NCBI RefSeq assembly: GCF_000350225.1
Contig: NW_005178610.1
Coordinates: forward strand, 124,001-188,000
Length of the DNA: 64,000 nt
Direction: 5' to 3'
Source of the DNA: Chondrus crispus
Lineage: Eukaryota; Rhodophyta; Florideophyceae; Gigartinales; Gigartinaceae
Every line of letters starts with the position of its first letter. Positions within the stretch are counted from its first letter, which is position 1. Position numbers and translations under genes: made by a program. The notes beneath the pieces were generated by a model that saw nothing but the letters and a program-made list of their open reading frames with translations, had not been told where the DNA came from and did no database searches. This document shows positions 31,990 to 43,889 of this stretch, piece by piece.

Positions 31990-34900
31990 GCTTATAGTCA
32001 GTGCATAAAAGTATGCAGAGCTGTGTGGTAGTACTAAAAACTGTTGAATAAAGACCAGAGTTCTTGTTCCGCACATATACTTATGCCTGACGTGGCGGAT
32101 ACACTTCCTTTCGCCCCCACACTTGATAAATTCCACTGTCTGGGAGACTCCTGTGTTGTACTGCTGAGTTTGATGTGTATATGAGACACATATGATCGTC
32201 GCTTTCTTCGCTCTCCTGTTCGCAGTAGTGCATAACTAATGCCTTTCGAACGTAGCTTCCAAGCTCAACCAGCGCTCTTCTTTCGTTTCGTTGTTGTATT
32301 AACACGCGGTATCTATCTTCCTCCGCTTCGCACTCCTTCACTGCGCAATATCGTATTGTTTCCTGACTTTCTTTCCCACGAGCGTCCAGAATCTGGACTT
32401 GAAATACGGCTAGCACCATCCAGAACCTTCTATCTTGATCATGCTCAAAATCTTTGTTCTCATGAGGGGTGAATGTGAGATCAGGATCTGCGGTCGAAAC
32501 TACACAAACCTGCAGGGCTTGAATCACGCTACCATAGGATATAGTTGCCAGAACGGATGTTTGGTCCCTCTTTTGCCCGTCTGTTACTTTGCATCACTTC
32601 GCAGTTCCATATGTATGTACAGTTACGGAACTTCCATGCTCCGCCCGGCCACTTCTAAGACGTAGCTTTTGTTTCCATGAATGCTCTAAAAGCTCCCCTG
32701 CTTTCAACCGAAATGCAAGGTCAGTTGATTGGAACATTTCCGAATTTTGACCTCCGTCTGCAGTGTTTCCGAGGTTCATTATTACTGACTTGTCTACGCG
32801 CCAGTCCTTCCTACTGAGAGACGAAGATAAGAGTCCTTTCCGATGTAATCGAAGGTTCTGCAGAACAGGAGTTGGGAAGCAGTCTTGAAGCGTTGGTAGA
32901 AATCTTCCCGCATCCTGAAGCCCATAACTGTCGTAGCCCAAGAGATTTAAAACCGACTTCGCTGTCTCAAAACTCCAGCCGTTCTCACTAGTGTCAAGCC
33001 TTCAATTTCGATTGCCAGACGAGTCTTCCAGTCGTTGGCAAGACGATGTTCCATAGCCTGTAATTGTGAGTTTTTCATATTGGATTGAGCCACCCCCCTC
33101 TTCAATGGCTGATGAGCGCTTTCAAACAACAACTCTTTTACATGTCTTACACTACCGAACAGTGCTATTGTATGTGTGAAGAACTCCAACAGTCTGTGAA
33201 GGTTTGGTTTGTCCAAATGAGTGGAGGCAAAGCTGTCTGTGCGACACAGCTTATCTACTCGAGATAGGTAACGAAATGCCATATTACGAATCTCTAGAAG
33301 TCTCTTAGTTCCTCCTTCTTCATTGTGTGCGTCTAATGACCTCTTACCATCTATTCTTGAGTCCGGAAAGTACTGCGTTCTGCTCACGAGAGAGGAAAAC
33401 AGGTCGAGGAGGTCGAGAGCTTCATCGATAGTAGCGCAGTTCCGCTCTCTCTCTCGCCTGTGATTTTGTTCACGTACCAAGCACACTTCATCGCCCGTGG
33501 TGCTACTAAGAGCAGGCAGTATATAGACGATATCGTCATTGAATGTAGCATATGCTTGTCATGGTTGATTAGGCTCTACTGATATATGAGATAGCCATCC
33601 TTCAAAGCCATCTTGGCAATTGCCTCGGCATCTTTGCGTACATCTTTTGGTAGCAGTGTTATACAGAGATTCATGATGTCGCGACCAATCCCGAGGAAAA
33701 GATGGTCGGGAGCCACAACGCATGAGCGATACGAATCGAAAACAGAAGGAACAACCGGGTTGCCACTGCCGAGTACACGGGGCACACGAGCGCGAACTTG
33801 TCGCAGTTTCTCAGAGAGTTGATGAAGTGCCTGCAAACTTGTCTCAAACGTATCTGCATCATCCATTCCGAGGGATTGCAACTCTTCCCTGGATAACTTA
33901 GATCTCCTCAATGCAGTATCCCGGTTCTCATCTCTCGCAAAAGATGGATGGTCGGAATGGATGCGGGTTGTGTAACAATACTTGCTTCCTTGAAATCCAG
34001 ACTTGTCGTACCTACCATAGCTGCATAAGTGACATGGAACATGGGAGCAGTGCCCTAGTAGGTCCAAAGTGTGGGACACTGCAGGATAGTCTCCAAAGTA
34101 CCCGACGACATCTCGAAAAAGAACAACCTTCTCTCCTTTTGCAGTGTTCATCTCAAATCCCTTTTCTGTCCCGTCAATGATATCATCAATAACGGCCGCC
34201 AGTACCTCGTTTGTAGATACCCCTGGAGGAGTTAGCCCGATAGGTCTGATGGCTCCTACTCCATTGCGGTTCTCCGGAGCCGTACCTATTGGCAGCATGT
34301 ATACACCAGCCATACTTCCTTTCTTTCCAATGTACGGCGTAAATCCATCAGAGTACAGAAACATTCTATACACAACGTATTTTCTTCCATCTTCCAAACG
34401 TCCACTGCTTTCTGCATCGACGCGATGACCCTTGTCCATTGGATTATCATCGGCAGATACTCGTTTCACTACGGTTTTGTCAAACATCTGGTTGTAAACG
34501 CCCCTATTCGTGCCAGTGAGATTCGAAACATTTCTTTCAGAAGATACAACCAAGCTGGTGGCGTAGTCGTCATCACAGTCCCGTCTTCTCCACATCCTAT
34601 ACACAAGGAAGGGTGTTTGCGTTGGTTCTTCCGAATTTTCGGTGACTTGCTGTCCTGGAAGTGCAAGTTCGACGACCATGTCACTGGGAAGGAATGCCCG
34701 AGATTTCGGTTTCTTCATCTTCATCCTTTTGGTACACTTTGAATTGGACTCCGGCTGCGGTTCTGTCCAGTTTGGCTCATCGTAAACAAAGAAGGAAGAT
34801 ACAACTGCATCAAATCTCATGTTCGTTGAGGACGTTACTGCAAACTGGGCTTGCATCAATCTGCCCTTCACTGCGTCACTTGTTTCGAACGTAATGTTAA

Positions 34901-36018
34901 GAAGGAGCTCTTTTCGCAGTTTCACCGTCACACCATCTTCGGTTGGAATCCGATAAACAGATAGACTCCCAGCCCTATCCTTGATTATTGGAGTGTCCTC
35001 AATATCCGACAACCTCGGTATCTCGATTGACGGATCCATATCGTGCCGTCCTCCTTGCACCATCTCCGGCAATTTTGCTGTCGAAAAGTCAAGTTTCCCC
35101 CAGTTGCTCGGTCTTACAATCATGGTCGGAGCGCTGTCCTGTGAGGTATATTTTCCAACGCCAGCCTTCGACCCAGACTTCGACAAATCCATAGTAAACA
35201 TTTCTATATGACAAGGAACGAAGAAGTTGGATTTCGCAAATGGACGAACACGTCTCTTCAGAGTAGATGTACTTGGCAGTTTGAGAGTTAGCTGTCTTTC
35301 ATTCGGTCTCCAGTTCCTAAAGTTGGCAAGTGTCTGATACGCAGTCTCGCTGAGACGCGTGCTCCCAGTTGCTGTTATCAGTGATGCAATATTTGTCCAG
35401 GTCAACCGAATTCCACCAGAAGCGCCTTCCAACATGCTGCCTATCAGCTCTTCAGACTCCTCAGCTTCGTAGGAATTGTCCTGCTCAACGCTCAATCCAA
35501 TGTCTAATCCCGAAATTCCTTCGCTTTCTTCACAACGGATCGTGTCATTTCGTTCGAGGTGAGGACTTGATGGAAGTGCCTCCACACCGTCATGCATGAC
35601 GCCTTGGTATTCTTGGAGGTCGCTTAAAAGCCCGTCTTTCAAAAGAGAAGCGTAGGATTCTGACTGACCGTCTAGTAACATGAACCCATCTCCTGGACGT
35701 TTAGCTGGATTTGTAGACAGTTGCCTACATGGCCTTGCTCTTTTTCGATGTCTTTCAAACTGAGGTTCAGAAGAAGATGGTGCGCGCCCATCCGAAATAG
35801 TCCCTTGTGATGCAACATCTTCGGAACGCTTTGCATAAGATCCGCGTTTTTAAGAACCCAACGACTCTTGCTTTGGCGCCCCATCTGCGACGGTTTCGAC
35901 CAGGTTTGCAACTGGAAGTGGGTCTGCAGTAAGATTTGGCATGAACCTCGGCATTGACAAGACATCGGCAAGCTTCCCGCTCTAGAGCCGAAAGAAGGCC
36001 TTTTGTCACATTTGGCAA
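31990..36018 (-). pseudogene. Tnp2/EnSpm-like (CACTA-type) transposase, decayed
   Basis: The start is likely the ATG at 36018 (MPNVTKGLLSAL). A frame change near an A-run at about 35850 leads into the main 701-residue frame (33576-35681). That frame holds the Tnp2-type core: YSDGFTPY (D445 of the frame), a PIGTAPENRN stretch, GYFGDYPAVSHTLDLLGH (D531) and the CHLC zinc pair (C550, C553). Further frames carry the C-terminal half: 32947-33486 with KELLFESAHQPLKRG and ANDWKTRLA, then 32594-32941, then 32081-32527. There are at least three frame changes and one in-frame stop, so the enzyme is dead as written unless introns hide here. Tandem repeats at its 5' side suit a CACTA-type element; its ends were not found. 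Confidence 0.65.
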
Positions 36019-36330
36019 TGCATACGGTTATGCCGTTATTATTAAAGCTTGGTTCAATGAATAGAAACGGGAAAAAGGATATGCTCCTACTCGCATTTTG
36101 ATGTGATGCCGCATGCAAAAGCTTAATGAATGGCTGTCGTTAAGGACAGCCATGCCATACCGAATTCGGTAATTTCAAATTGAGAATTCAGTACCTATAT
36201 TATGCTATTGACACGTGCCCATGAAAATGCAACTCATTTTCACTGTGATGCCCTTCCAGAACTCAGAAAAAGGGGTAGTTTGAAATATCTAGCTACCGGT
36301 TTTTCTGAGCACTGCATATATATTCAGCAA

Positions 36331-36870
36331 TATAGTTCCAGGACCAGATCCAACTCTCTGCACGCCCCTCGTCCGCAGTCTTGACCACCGTCCATCCCCT
36401 TTTCTAACAGTTTCCTTTCTGCAAGTTGCGTGTTCGGTTGAGATCTCATCCACAGTAAGTGACGCCACTTCTGCCACAGTCTTGACCCACCGCGCATCCT
36501 CGTTTCTGACAGTTTGCTTTCTGCGAGTTGCGTGTTCGGTGGAAATAGTTCCAGGACCAGATCCACCTCTCTGCACGACACTCGTCCACGGTCTTGACCC
36601 ACCATGCATCCACATTCCTGACAGTTTCCTTTCTGCGAGTTGCGTGTTTGGTTGAGATCTCATCCACACAGTAAGTGACGCCACTTCTGCCACAGTCTTG
36701 ACCCACCACGCATCCGTTTCTCTAACAGTTTCCATTTTGAGAGTTGCGTTTTCGGTTGAGATCTCATCCACAGTAAGTGACGCCACTTCTGCCACAATCC
36801 TGACCCACCGCACATCCTCGTTTCTGACAGTTTGCTTTCTGCGAGTTGCGTGTTCGGTTGAAATGTCATG
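36331..36870. repeat. About five tandem units of 102-112 bp
   Basis: CAGTTT(C/G)C starts recur at 36408, 36510, 36622, 36726 and 36828. Each unit has GCGAGTTGCGTGTTCGGTTGAGATCTCATCC, AGTGACGCCACTTCTGCCACAG and CTTGACCCACC blocks; the unit at 36510-36621 swaps its middle for another block. All minus frames read repetitive peptide. It may be the subterminal repeat of the adjoining CACTA-like element. Confidence 0.85.
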
Positions 36871-37555
36871 CGGAGACGCGAGTGCGCTGCAGACGTTCGG
36901 TAAGTGAGCGCTTTCTCTAGGCAATGCCGTTTTGCGATTACCTACAAAGCTGTAACGTAAGTTCGCATATTCTCTAGCACATTGAAAGTGTCGAAGAACT
37001 GTTCTGACCAAGCCTCACAGCGTTCCTTGTCTCACTGCAGGTCAACCCGCCCGTCGTCTAAGTCAAGATCAGGTAAGCCATCAGTACAGCCTCCTTGGTC
37101 TCTCACAATTCTAATCCACCATCATGACGTACTGTGACCGTAACTGACCTCTCCTGTTATGTTTCTTGGCGTTGATTGTCGTATTTAACGAAAGTGCAGT
37201 GAACCATCGCCGCGGTATTTCGGTAATTGGACGAGGTAGATGTAGTGTATGTAGCCGTAACAATACTCTTTGGTTGCTACAAATAAATGTGATGTGAACG
37301 CCGCTGGAACGCCATCGGTACCATCCTTCGGGATGGGACCGTTTCTGGACCAGCGGGGTGACATCACCTTTCCAAGAAAGGTACTGGACTAACATTTCAT
37401 TGACTGAGAGTAGGTCGGAGCATTACGTCTAGTGCTGCATTGGAGCTGCGAATGGAGACATATTTTCATTGCTCTGGAGCAGCAAAACATGTTCGTCGGT
37501 GGCTGCACATATGCAGAGATGATCGCCGTCTCATCATTGCATCAATGTAAAAGCG
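36871..37555. other. No gene seen
   Basis: Short frames only. Several CAGGT(A/C)A motifs occur near 37040-37080 but no protein context. Confidence 0.35.
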
Positions 37556-37775
37556 TTTGGCCCTGCAGGACCTGCCCGTGTACAGCGCCAGCCAGCCATC
37601 TACCGCCGCAGGCCAGGTAGAGCCGCTGTGCAATAACTATGCTGCTTTTCAGCCAATGGCGTTTGGCACTGCGAGACTTACCCGTGTGCAGCGCCAGCCA
37701 ATCATCTACCGCCACAGGCCAGGCAGAGACGCTGTGCCATAACTATTCCGATTTTCAGCCAATGGCGTTATTGGT
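37556..37775. repeat. Two tandem copies of an about 107 bp unit
   Basis: Each copy carries a CCCGTGT(A/G)CAGCGCCAGCCA block, GCCGCTGTGC or GACGCTGTGC, AATAACTAT or ATAACTAT, and TTTTCAGCCAATGGCG. The second copy starts near 37663. Confidence 0.75.
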
Positions 37776-37855
37776 AAAAAATGTGCAAAATCGCGACATG
37801 AAATCAACAAGCGTTGCTACATTTGTGACACATTTTTTTCCTGGCCCGTGTAGTA

Positions 37856-38477
37856 TAACACCCCCCAACGGAGAGGGATGTATAGTCAGCTCGACGTAGA
37901 CCCCGTACGAGGGGCGAGAAGACGGGGAGAACACACAGCTAACGGGACAGGGAAGCGGGCCCTGGTAGCGTGGTAGAGCGGGACGGTCGGGGACGAGCGT
38001 ACGCGCGGGCCGATCTACGCCTCGACGCCCCGGAGCAGCGCTGGGTAACGTACCAGCGCTGACGGGCGGAGGCGGATCTAGGCTCGCTCGTGTACGCGGC
38101 TGTCCCTTACCCGCTTTGTCCCGGTTAACGCGCGCGAAGGCAGATCGCGCTAGTCAGTTAAGCTGGGAGACAGACCTAGGCGGTAGGTCGTGGACAAGTC
38201 CGTGCTTGTCTCCTCACCGCCGCCGGTCTGCTCCGTTATTTAATATACAATCAACCCTAACATTCTACAGTACACTACGGACTGTACTGTAGAGCTACTG
38301 TAGTCAGCGCGGGCCGTCCCGTGCTGACTGTACACGTGTGGGTACACGTGTGCTTGTGGGGATGCGCGCCTCGTACACGTGTAGTACACGTGTGTGCGTG
38401 CCCACTTGCGCGCCCCGTACACGTGTGGGTACACGTGTGCGCGTGTGTGGCTCGTATTGATCTAATCTAAATCTAAT
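37856..38477 (-). repeat. Solo LTR related to the LTR at 30637-31312
   Basis: It has the same block order as the Gypsy fossil's 5' LTR, including CGCCTCGACGCCCCGGAGCAGC and TATTTAATATAC, with moderate divergence. No internal region adjoins it. Six ACACGTGT palindromes cluster at 38330-38445, upstream of the TATA-type box in minus orientation. Confidence 0.7.
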
Positions 38478-38569
38478 TTTGAACTGCCGCTATGCCATAG
38501 CCCGGACCAAAATATTTGCGCAGATTTTTTATTATTGCCTCCGATAGGCTGTGCTTTGACATTCCTGTG

Positions 38570-38945
38570 AAGTTAAAAATATTGCCTGTGCGCCGCGCCT
38601 GTAATCGCACAGGGCAAAAATTAAATTTGGCGCACTGACGTTTTATTGGCTGTGCGCCGCCGCCGGCAAAATTGATCCAGAAATGGGCAACAGCAATGTG
38701 GCGAATCCAGCGCGTATGAGGGTACCGCCGTGTAAATCGGCCTAAAACGTATCGTCCCACCGGAAAATTGGCTCCGTCAAAATCACCCAGAACGATACGT
38801 TTTGAGCCATATACCGTAGTCAGTACCAAAATCGCACATACGACGATTCAGGCGCGGACGATATGTTTTTTGTCATTACGTATCGATCCTGACATATGCC
38901 CAAAACGTATCGTCCTGCGGGAACTGACGACGGAACTACACATAG
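38570..38945. repeat. Interspersed repeat family 'ACGTATCGT', copy A (partial)
   Basis: It is nearly identical to 41500-41876. It contains AAAACGTATCGTCC and CGATACGTTTT in inverted and direct arrangement and ends in CTACACATAGAG. An apparent minus frame through it is conserved only because the copies are recent. Confidence 0.85.
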
Positions 38946-41189
38946 AGTCATTTTGCCTTAGCTCCTGACGGATACCTCACGTTTTGGGACATGAGATTTC
39001 CTGCCGATGTCGATGGAACTAGTTGGAATTGATTTGGGTACTTGTTACTTCCTGAACTTCACATGCCAATCAATGCTGATAAACGGGGTTCTCGTAGTCA
39101 CAAATCATTTGTTAACGTTATAATCCAAGACTTAGTCATAGAGAGGATAGTGAGCAAGTGCTCAATTGAAGTGTCTTTTGAAATGTCATTAATATTGGCA
39201 AATGGGAGAGCATGACACGTTGTTTACTATATGGGAGCAAAGCCGTAACTTCGATACTCTAAGAACGAAGATACTCATGTTCCGTACTAGCATCCTCAAA
39301 GTCATGCAGAAGTGCTATGACTTGGTAAGGATTGAACTTGTAAAAGACGGATGCAAACCAAGCGATGTCGAAAAAACTGAATCAGAGACATATCGAAATG
39401 GAAGAGCAACGATGATAGAGAGAGGCGTGAGAAGACAACGGTAGTGCAAGCAAATGTCCCTTAAAAGGTCAATTTCTGGGAGCGAGGAACGTAGAGATGC
39501 AATGTTCAGCGCCTTGTCTTCAGCAAGCAATCCTGACTGGAGGGCATGAATAACTTGGGCCCTCGACTGCTCCGAACCAGAAGGGCATGCCAGAAGCAAG
39601 CTAATACAGACATTCCGAAGATAACCAGGGGGTCTAAAAGAAACTGGTACAGTCATGGCGCTCTGGTAGAGCCACTCATGGCGGTTCAAACGGGAAAGAG
39701 ATGCCATGGTTGTCGAAGGTGCGTCTTCTCGCGGCACTGATAACGTTAGTCTGCTGATATGCACCACCTAGGAGGTGAGTGCTTTGTTGGACTTTTCAAA
39801 CTTGGACAAAGTCGTGACTATCAAGTCATTGTAGAGAGTAAAAACTGGGACATTATCGCCAAACATCATTCTAAGAAATGTAACATTTTTGCAAAACATC
39901 ATTTTTAGAGCAATGTGCGCTTGTTTCATGATTAATCGTGATCGCATGGACAGATGTGCTTTTGTAATGATCGATTGGTCTATAAAGGGTATTATATTAT
40001 TAGGCCGATGCAGCACATATAAGTTGGCTATGTCGAGAGGTACATGGACTTTGCTTTTTGTATCTTGATTGGTCTGTAATGATTCATTGATCTATAAAGG
40101 ATATTGTATTATTAGGCTGATGCAGTACATATAATTTGGATATGTCGAGACGTGCATTGAATTTGCAACTTTATATCTTGATGGGTCCATAAAGATCAAT
40201 CCATTGATCCCTGGATCATAGATCTGAGGGAAGCAGCAGTACTACTGTATTCGACAACCATGCAGTGAATGATTGACTACGAAGTCATGCGCTGTAGTCT
40301 ACAGGGCATGGCACACGTGCCCTTGCATTGTAACTTGCGCGCGGATGTTGGGCCTTACTATCACATCAACATCTGGGAGACAGCATTAAAACTCTGCCAC
40401 GTTGTTGAAGTTACTGATCTCGAAATAAGGAACAGTACGATTTTGCAGATTCAACGTTCACTAAATTTATAATCCCGAATCCCTCAAAACCTGGCTGGGA
40501 ATAGCACGTGTTCAGTGCTGTCTTGTTCACGATTAAACGTGATCTTCGGTACTGATTGTTTCTTTCCAGATTCATTGGTCTGTAAAGATACATACATGTT
40601 TGGTCGGATGCCATGCATTACCGTTACCTTTATCGTGAGATGCCCTGAAGTTGCTTCTTTACAAATTGATTGACCTTTACAGATAAATCTATTTTTAGGA
40701 CGATGCAGCGCGTATAAGTTAACTCTACCGAGAGGGGCGCTGCAGTTGGAAGAGGTCCGTAAGTTTTGGTAGTTCGTAAGATAACTATTGTTTAACGTCT
40801 TCGTGATGATAAAATTTGTGATTGAGGGTCCCTCACGATGCGTACATTTGAAAAACGTCACATCCTGTCATATTTGACAACCGTGCTATTGATAGTGGTA
40901 CAGTTCGGAGAGTTATTTAAAGTGGGAATGAGTCTATTTTCAATAACGAATGTAATCTGATTTCAGTTTTTTGATGTCTCTACATAGTGCAGATTTTCAT
41001 AACGTTTTTTGTGCCCGAATATGAGAATTGTGACATCTCCGTGAAATAATTTGTTTGGAGGCACACCCGTAGCTCATGCCAAAATGAATTAATGTTTTAG
41101 TTTATATTTGTCATCAGACGCGATGGTTCGTACAGTTAACCTCAATTGGCCCTACTAAGCGTGGCTATGGCGGCTTATGATAGCTGATA
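38946..41189. other. Mostly non-coding; one minus frame of unknown origin
   Basis: The only protein-like frame is 39315-39767 on the minus strand (150 aa), with LACPSGSEQSRAQVIHALQ followed by a helical region. I do not recognise it; it could be an exon scrap. The remainder is AT-rich and partly repetitive. Confidence 0.35.
39961..40765. repeat. Diverged about 110 bp repeats
   Basis: TGATCGATTGGTCTATAAAGG at 39969 and TGATTCATTGATCTATAAAGG at 40079 each lead into TTATTAGGC(C/T)GATGCAG, then ACATATAA, then a TGTCGAGA block. A third, more diverged unit lies near 40663-40760, about 590 bases on. Confidence 0.65.
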
Positions 41190-42330
41190 TGTTTTCTCGA
41201 ACACCTCCAAAAGGCATCATTCTCACACCCCTCCAGAACGCATCGTACAGACAACGATCATCGAAGTATGCATACAGCACTTTTCAATTTCGTGCAGTAA
41301 ATATCCTGGCGAGCCTTCATGTTCGGGATATTAAATTGGGACGCCTTATTGCGTAGTTCGTACGTGCGCGTTTGGACGCAGTGGGTCTAATATGAGGCCC
41401 TGCCACTAAATCTGCCTGCTGTAATATGACCCCCAGCACGATACGTTTTCGGCATCTGACAAGCTTGCCAGACGCCGGACACGGTACATGATAAAATACG
41501 AAGTTAAAAATATTGCCTGTGCGCCTATAATCGCACAGGGCAAAAATTAAATTTGGCGCACTGACGTTTTATTGGCTGTGCGCCGCCGCCGGCAAAATTG
41601 ATCCAGAAATGGGCAACAGCAATGTGGCGAATCCAGCGCGTATGAGGGTACCGCCGTGTAAATCGGCCTAAAACGTATCGTCCCACCGGAAAATTGGCTC
41701 CGTCAAAATCACCCAAAACGATACGTTTTGAGCCATATACCGTAGTCAGTACCAAAATCGCACACAGGACGATTCAGGCGCGGACGATATGTTTTTTGTC
41801 ATTACGTATCGATCCTGACATATGCCCAAAACGTATCGTCCTGCGGGAACTGACGACGGAACTACACATAGAACAATAAATTTCGACGCCTTATTGCGTA
41901 GTTCGTACGTGCGCATTGGGACGCAGTGGGTCTAATATGAGGCCCTGCCACTAAATCTGCTTGCTGTAATATGACCCCCAGCACGATACGTTTTCGGCAT
42001 CTGACAAGCTTGCCAGACGCCGGACACGGTACGTGATAAAATACGAAGTTAAAAATATTGCCTGTGCGCCTATAATCGCACAGGGCAAAAATTAAATTTT
42101 GCGCACTGACATTATATTTTCTGTGCGCCGCCGTCGGCGAAATTTGGGCCAGAAATGGGCAACAGCAATGTGGCGAATCCAGCGCGTATGAGATTACCGC
42201 CGTGTAAATCGGCCTAAAACGTATCGTCCCACCGGAAAATTGGCTCCGTCAAAATCACCCAGAATGATACGTTTTGAGCCATATACCGTAGTCAGTACGA
42301 AAATCCCACATACGACGATTGAGGCCCGGA
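41190..42330. repeat. 'ACGTATCGT' repeat family, copies B and C in tandem
   Basis: GACGCCTTATTGCGTAGTTCGTACG occurs at 41340 and 41885, giving a 545 bp period. Copy B is the fuller one: its left part (41190-41340) is shared with the inverted copy at 50.2-50.85 kb and includes two 26-base minisatellite units. Copy C is cut off near 42330, where an unrelated frame begins. Confidence 0.9.
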
Positions 42331-43076
42331 TCGTGGCGATATTCCTTTAGTAACTGAACAAGATGCTTTGGCTTTCGTAGGTGCAGGTTTAAACGCATCT
42401 TCGAAATGACAGGACCAGCTTGTTCCAAACTTGTCAACTTCTGACGCACCTTCGACCATGCAATTTTTGCCCGGAAGTATCCTTCACGTCCACGTAAGAG
42501 ATGTGTCCTATTAATGCACGCGGCTGGAAGGCAGTCAAAATCTAGACTGCCAGCCACCAGGGAGTCGTTTTGCCGAAGGTGGTACGGTCGTAATTGAGGA
42601 CTTGAAGTCCTGCTCCCCGGACTGCCCATAAGGACAGCAACACCCGGATATCTTCGGCAAAATGCTCTGATAGATTCCCCGATAACAGTACTCTGCATCT
42701 TCTGTGTTCCACTTTTGGGTTTTCTCGCATTTGGTAGCACTATAGCAGCCCTTGGAAAGGATTCCTTGTGCGGTGCGATAGCTTTGGTTGAGAACGACGT
42801 AGCTCTAGTCACGTCTTGGCGGATAGAAAAAGATGTAACAGAGATCCTAAAGTAACTTTCGGCACCTCCGTGTATGTTTGAACTCGCATACCACACTCCT
42901 TTTTCTAGCGTCTTTGTGCCATGTCTGTAATCGTTCCCAAAAAGTATAGCATCGACATTCCAAGAATTTCTATCTCCATATTCATGTGACCCATTGCCCT
43001 TCTTCGTCTTTGTCGCAGAGCGCCTACTGCAAACTTCTTTTCTTAGCCCCGACCCATCGACCACCTCGTCCTCCAT
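42255..43076 (-). CDS. Hypothetical protein fragment, up to 273 aa
   Basis: I do not recognise it. The frame starts MEDEVVDGSGLRKE and has a basic, Ser/Thr-rich body with helical charged segments near the end (KPKHLVQLLKEYRH). The last about 25 residues come from the 'ACGTATCGT' repeat copy C, so the true coding part, if real, was cut by that repeat. It may be a transposon-gene scrap. Confidence 0.3.
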   Translation of the reverse strand: MEDEVVDGSGLRKEVCSRRSATKTKKGNGSHEYGDRNSWNVDAILFGNDYRHGTKTLEKGVWYASSNIHGGAESYFRISVTSFSIRQDVTRATSFSTKAIAPHKESFPRAAIVLPNARKPKSGTQKMQSTVIGESIRAFCRRYPGVAVLMGSPGSRTSSPQLRPYHLRQNDSLVAGSLDFDCLPAACINRTHLLRGREGYFRAKIAWSKVRQKLTSLEQAGPVISKMRLNLHLRKPKHLVQLLKEYRHDPGLNRRMWDFRTDYGIWLKTYHSG

Positions 43077-43344
43077 TACTTATTCTACCGACGCCCTTCG
43101 TTTCCGGCTACCCATGTCATTGCGCACCTGAACATGCTTCTGCAACCCTGGGTCCTTGGCTGGTATCGAGACATCGCGGGCTCTTTTCGAACTTCCGTAT
43201 GAGCCCGCACCAGCCTCACCTGGGCGGGGAAGGGTGCGCATCATGGTTGCTCGGAATGCAGGTAGAGATGGAGGAGAAGGCGGGGGGAAGGGATGTTGTC
43301 GAGAATTTGCACAAGTTAAGGTGGGACGGGGGAGGAAAGAAGAG

Positions 43345-43575
43345 GAAGAGAGGGCGTCCGGCGCTTGTAAAAAAGTCGCTGTTCAGATGGGACGGGAAGG
43401 GGTGAGAAGCGGTGAAGGGCGGAGGTAGTGGGAGGTGAGGAGGGGGTGGAAACAGAGGAGGAGAGGGCGTCCGGCGCTTGTAGAGAAATCGTAGTTCGGA
43501 TGGGACGGGAAAGCGTGAGAGGCGGTGTAGGGTGAGGTGGAAGGAAGGTGTGAAGGGGGAGGAGGGTCAAAGTGA
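43345..43575. repeat. Two tandem copies of a 113 bp purine-rich unit
   Basis: AGAGGGCGTCCGGCGCTTGTA starts at 43349 and 43462. Each unit continues into a GGATGGGACGGGAA or AGATGGGACGGGAA block. Confidence 0.8.
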
Positions 43576-43621
43576 GACCTTGTGCTGATTATATATGCCA
43601 CAGCACAACTGCAGCCAGTGT

Positions 43622-43882
43622 CTAGGAGCAATCTCCTCCCAGGCCCTGTAATTTGTCCTCCCTGTGCCAATGGAATCCCAACTGCTGCATAAAATCATTG
43701 CGATCTCCAAGCAAAACTGTAAACTTTGGACAAGCGTTGACGGATGGAGAGTCTCCATCCGTCATCACGTGTCCAAGGTTGCGCATAACGTCGCCATCGT
43801 TGCATTTCTCGATTGCGCGCTCGTACAACACCAAAGTCTGAACCATGTCTCTCTCGACTCCCTCTGTGCCCTTCTCCAGCAC
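43622..43882 (-). pseudogene. Sel1-like repeat fragment
   Basis: The frame reads EKGTEGVERDMVQTLVLYER and then AIEKCNDGDVMRNLGHVM, which fits the spacing of Sel1/TPR-like repeats: a G(V)ERD turn, a helix with LYERA, and a helix with a NLG turn. Only about one and a half repeats survive before the text becomes random. Sel1 proteins are helical scaffolds and often form large families in algae. It is best seen as the edge of a decayed copy. Confidence 0.5.
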
Positions 43883-43889
43883 CCTAGTG

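Noticed and set aside
36289-37011. 240-aa repetitive minus-strand protein
   Set aside because: It is the translation of the 102-112 bp tandem array; unit lengths vary and break any common frame.
38473-38829. Repeated 76-118 aa frame shared with 41525-41755
   Set aside because: It is conserved only because the repeat copies are recent; it is cut differently in each copy and has no protein character.
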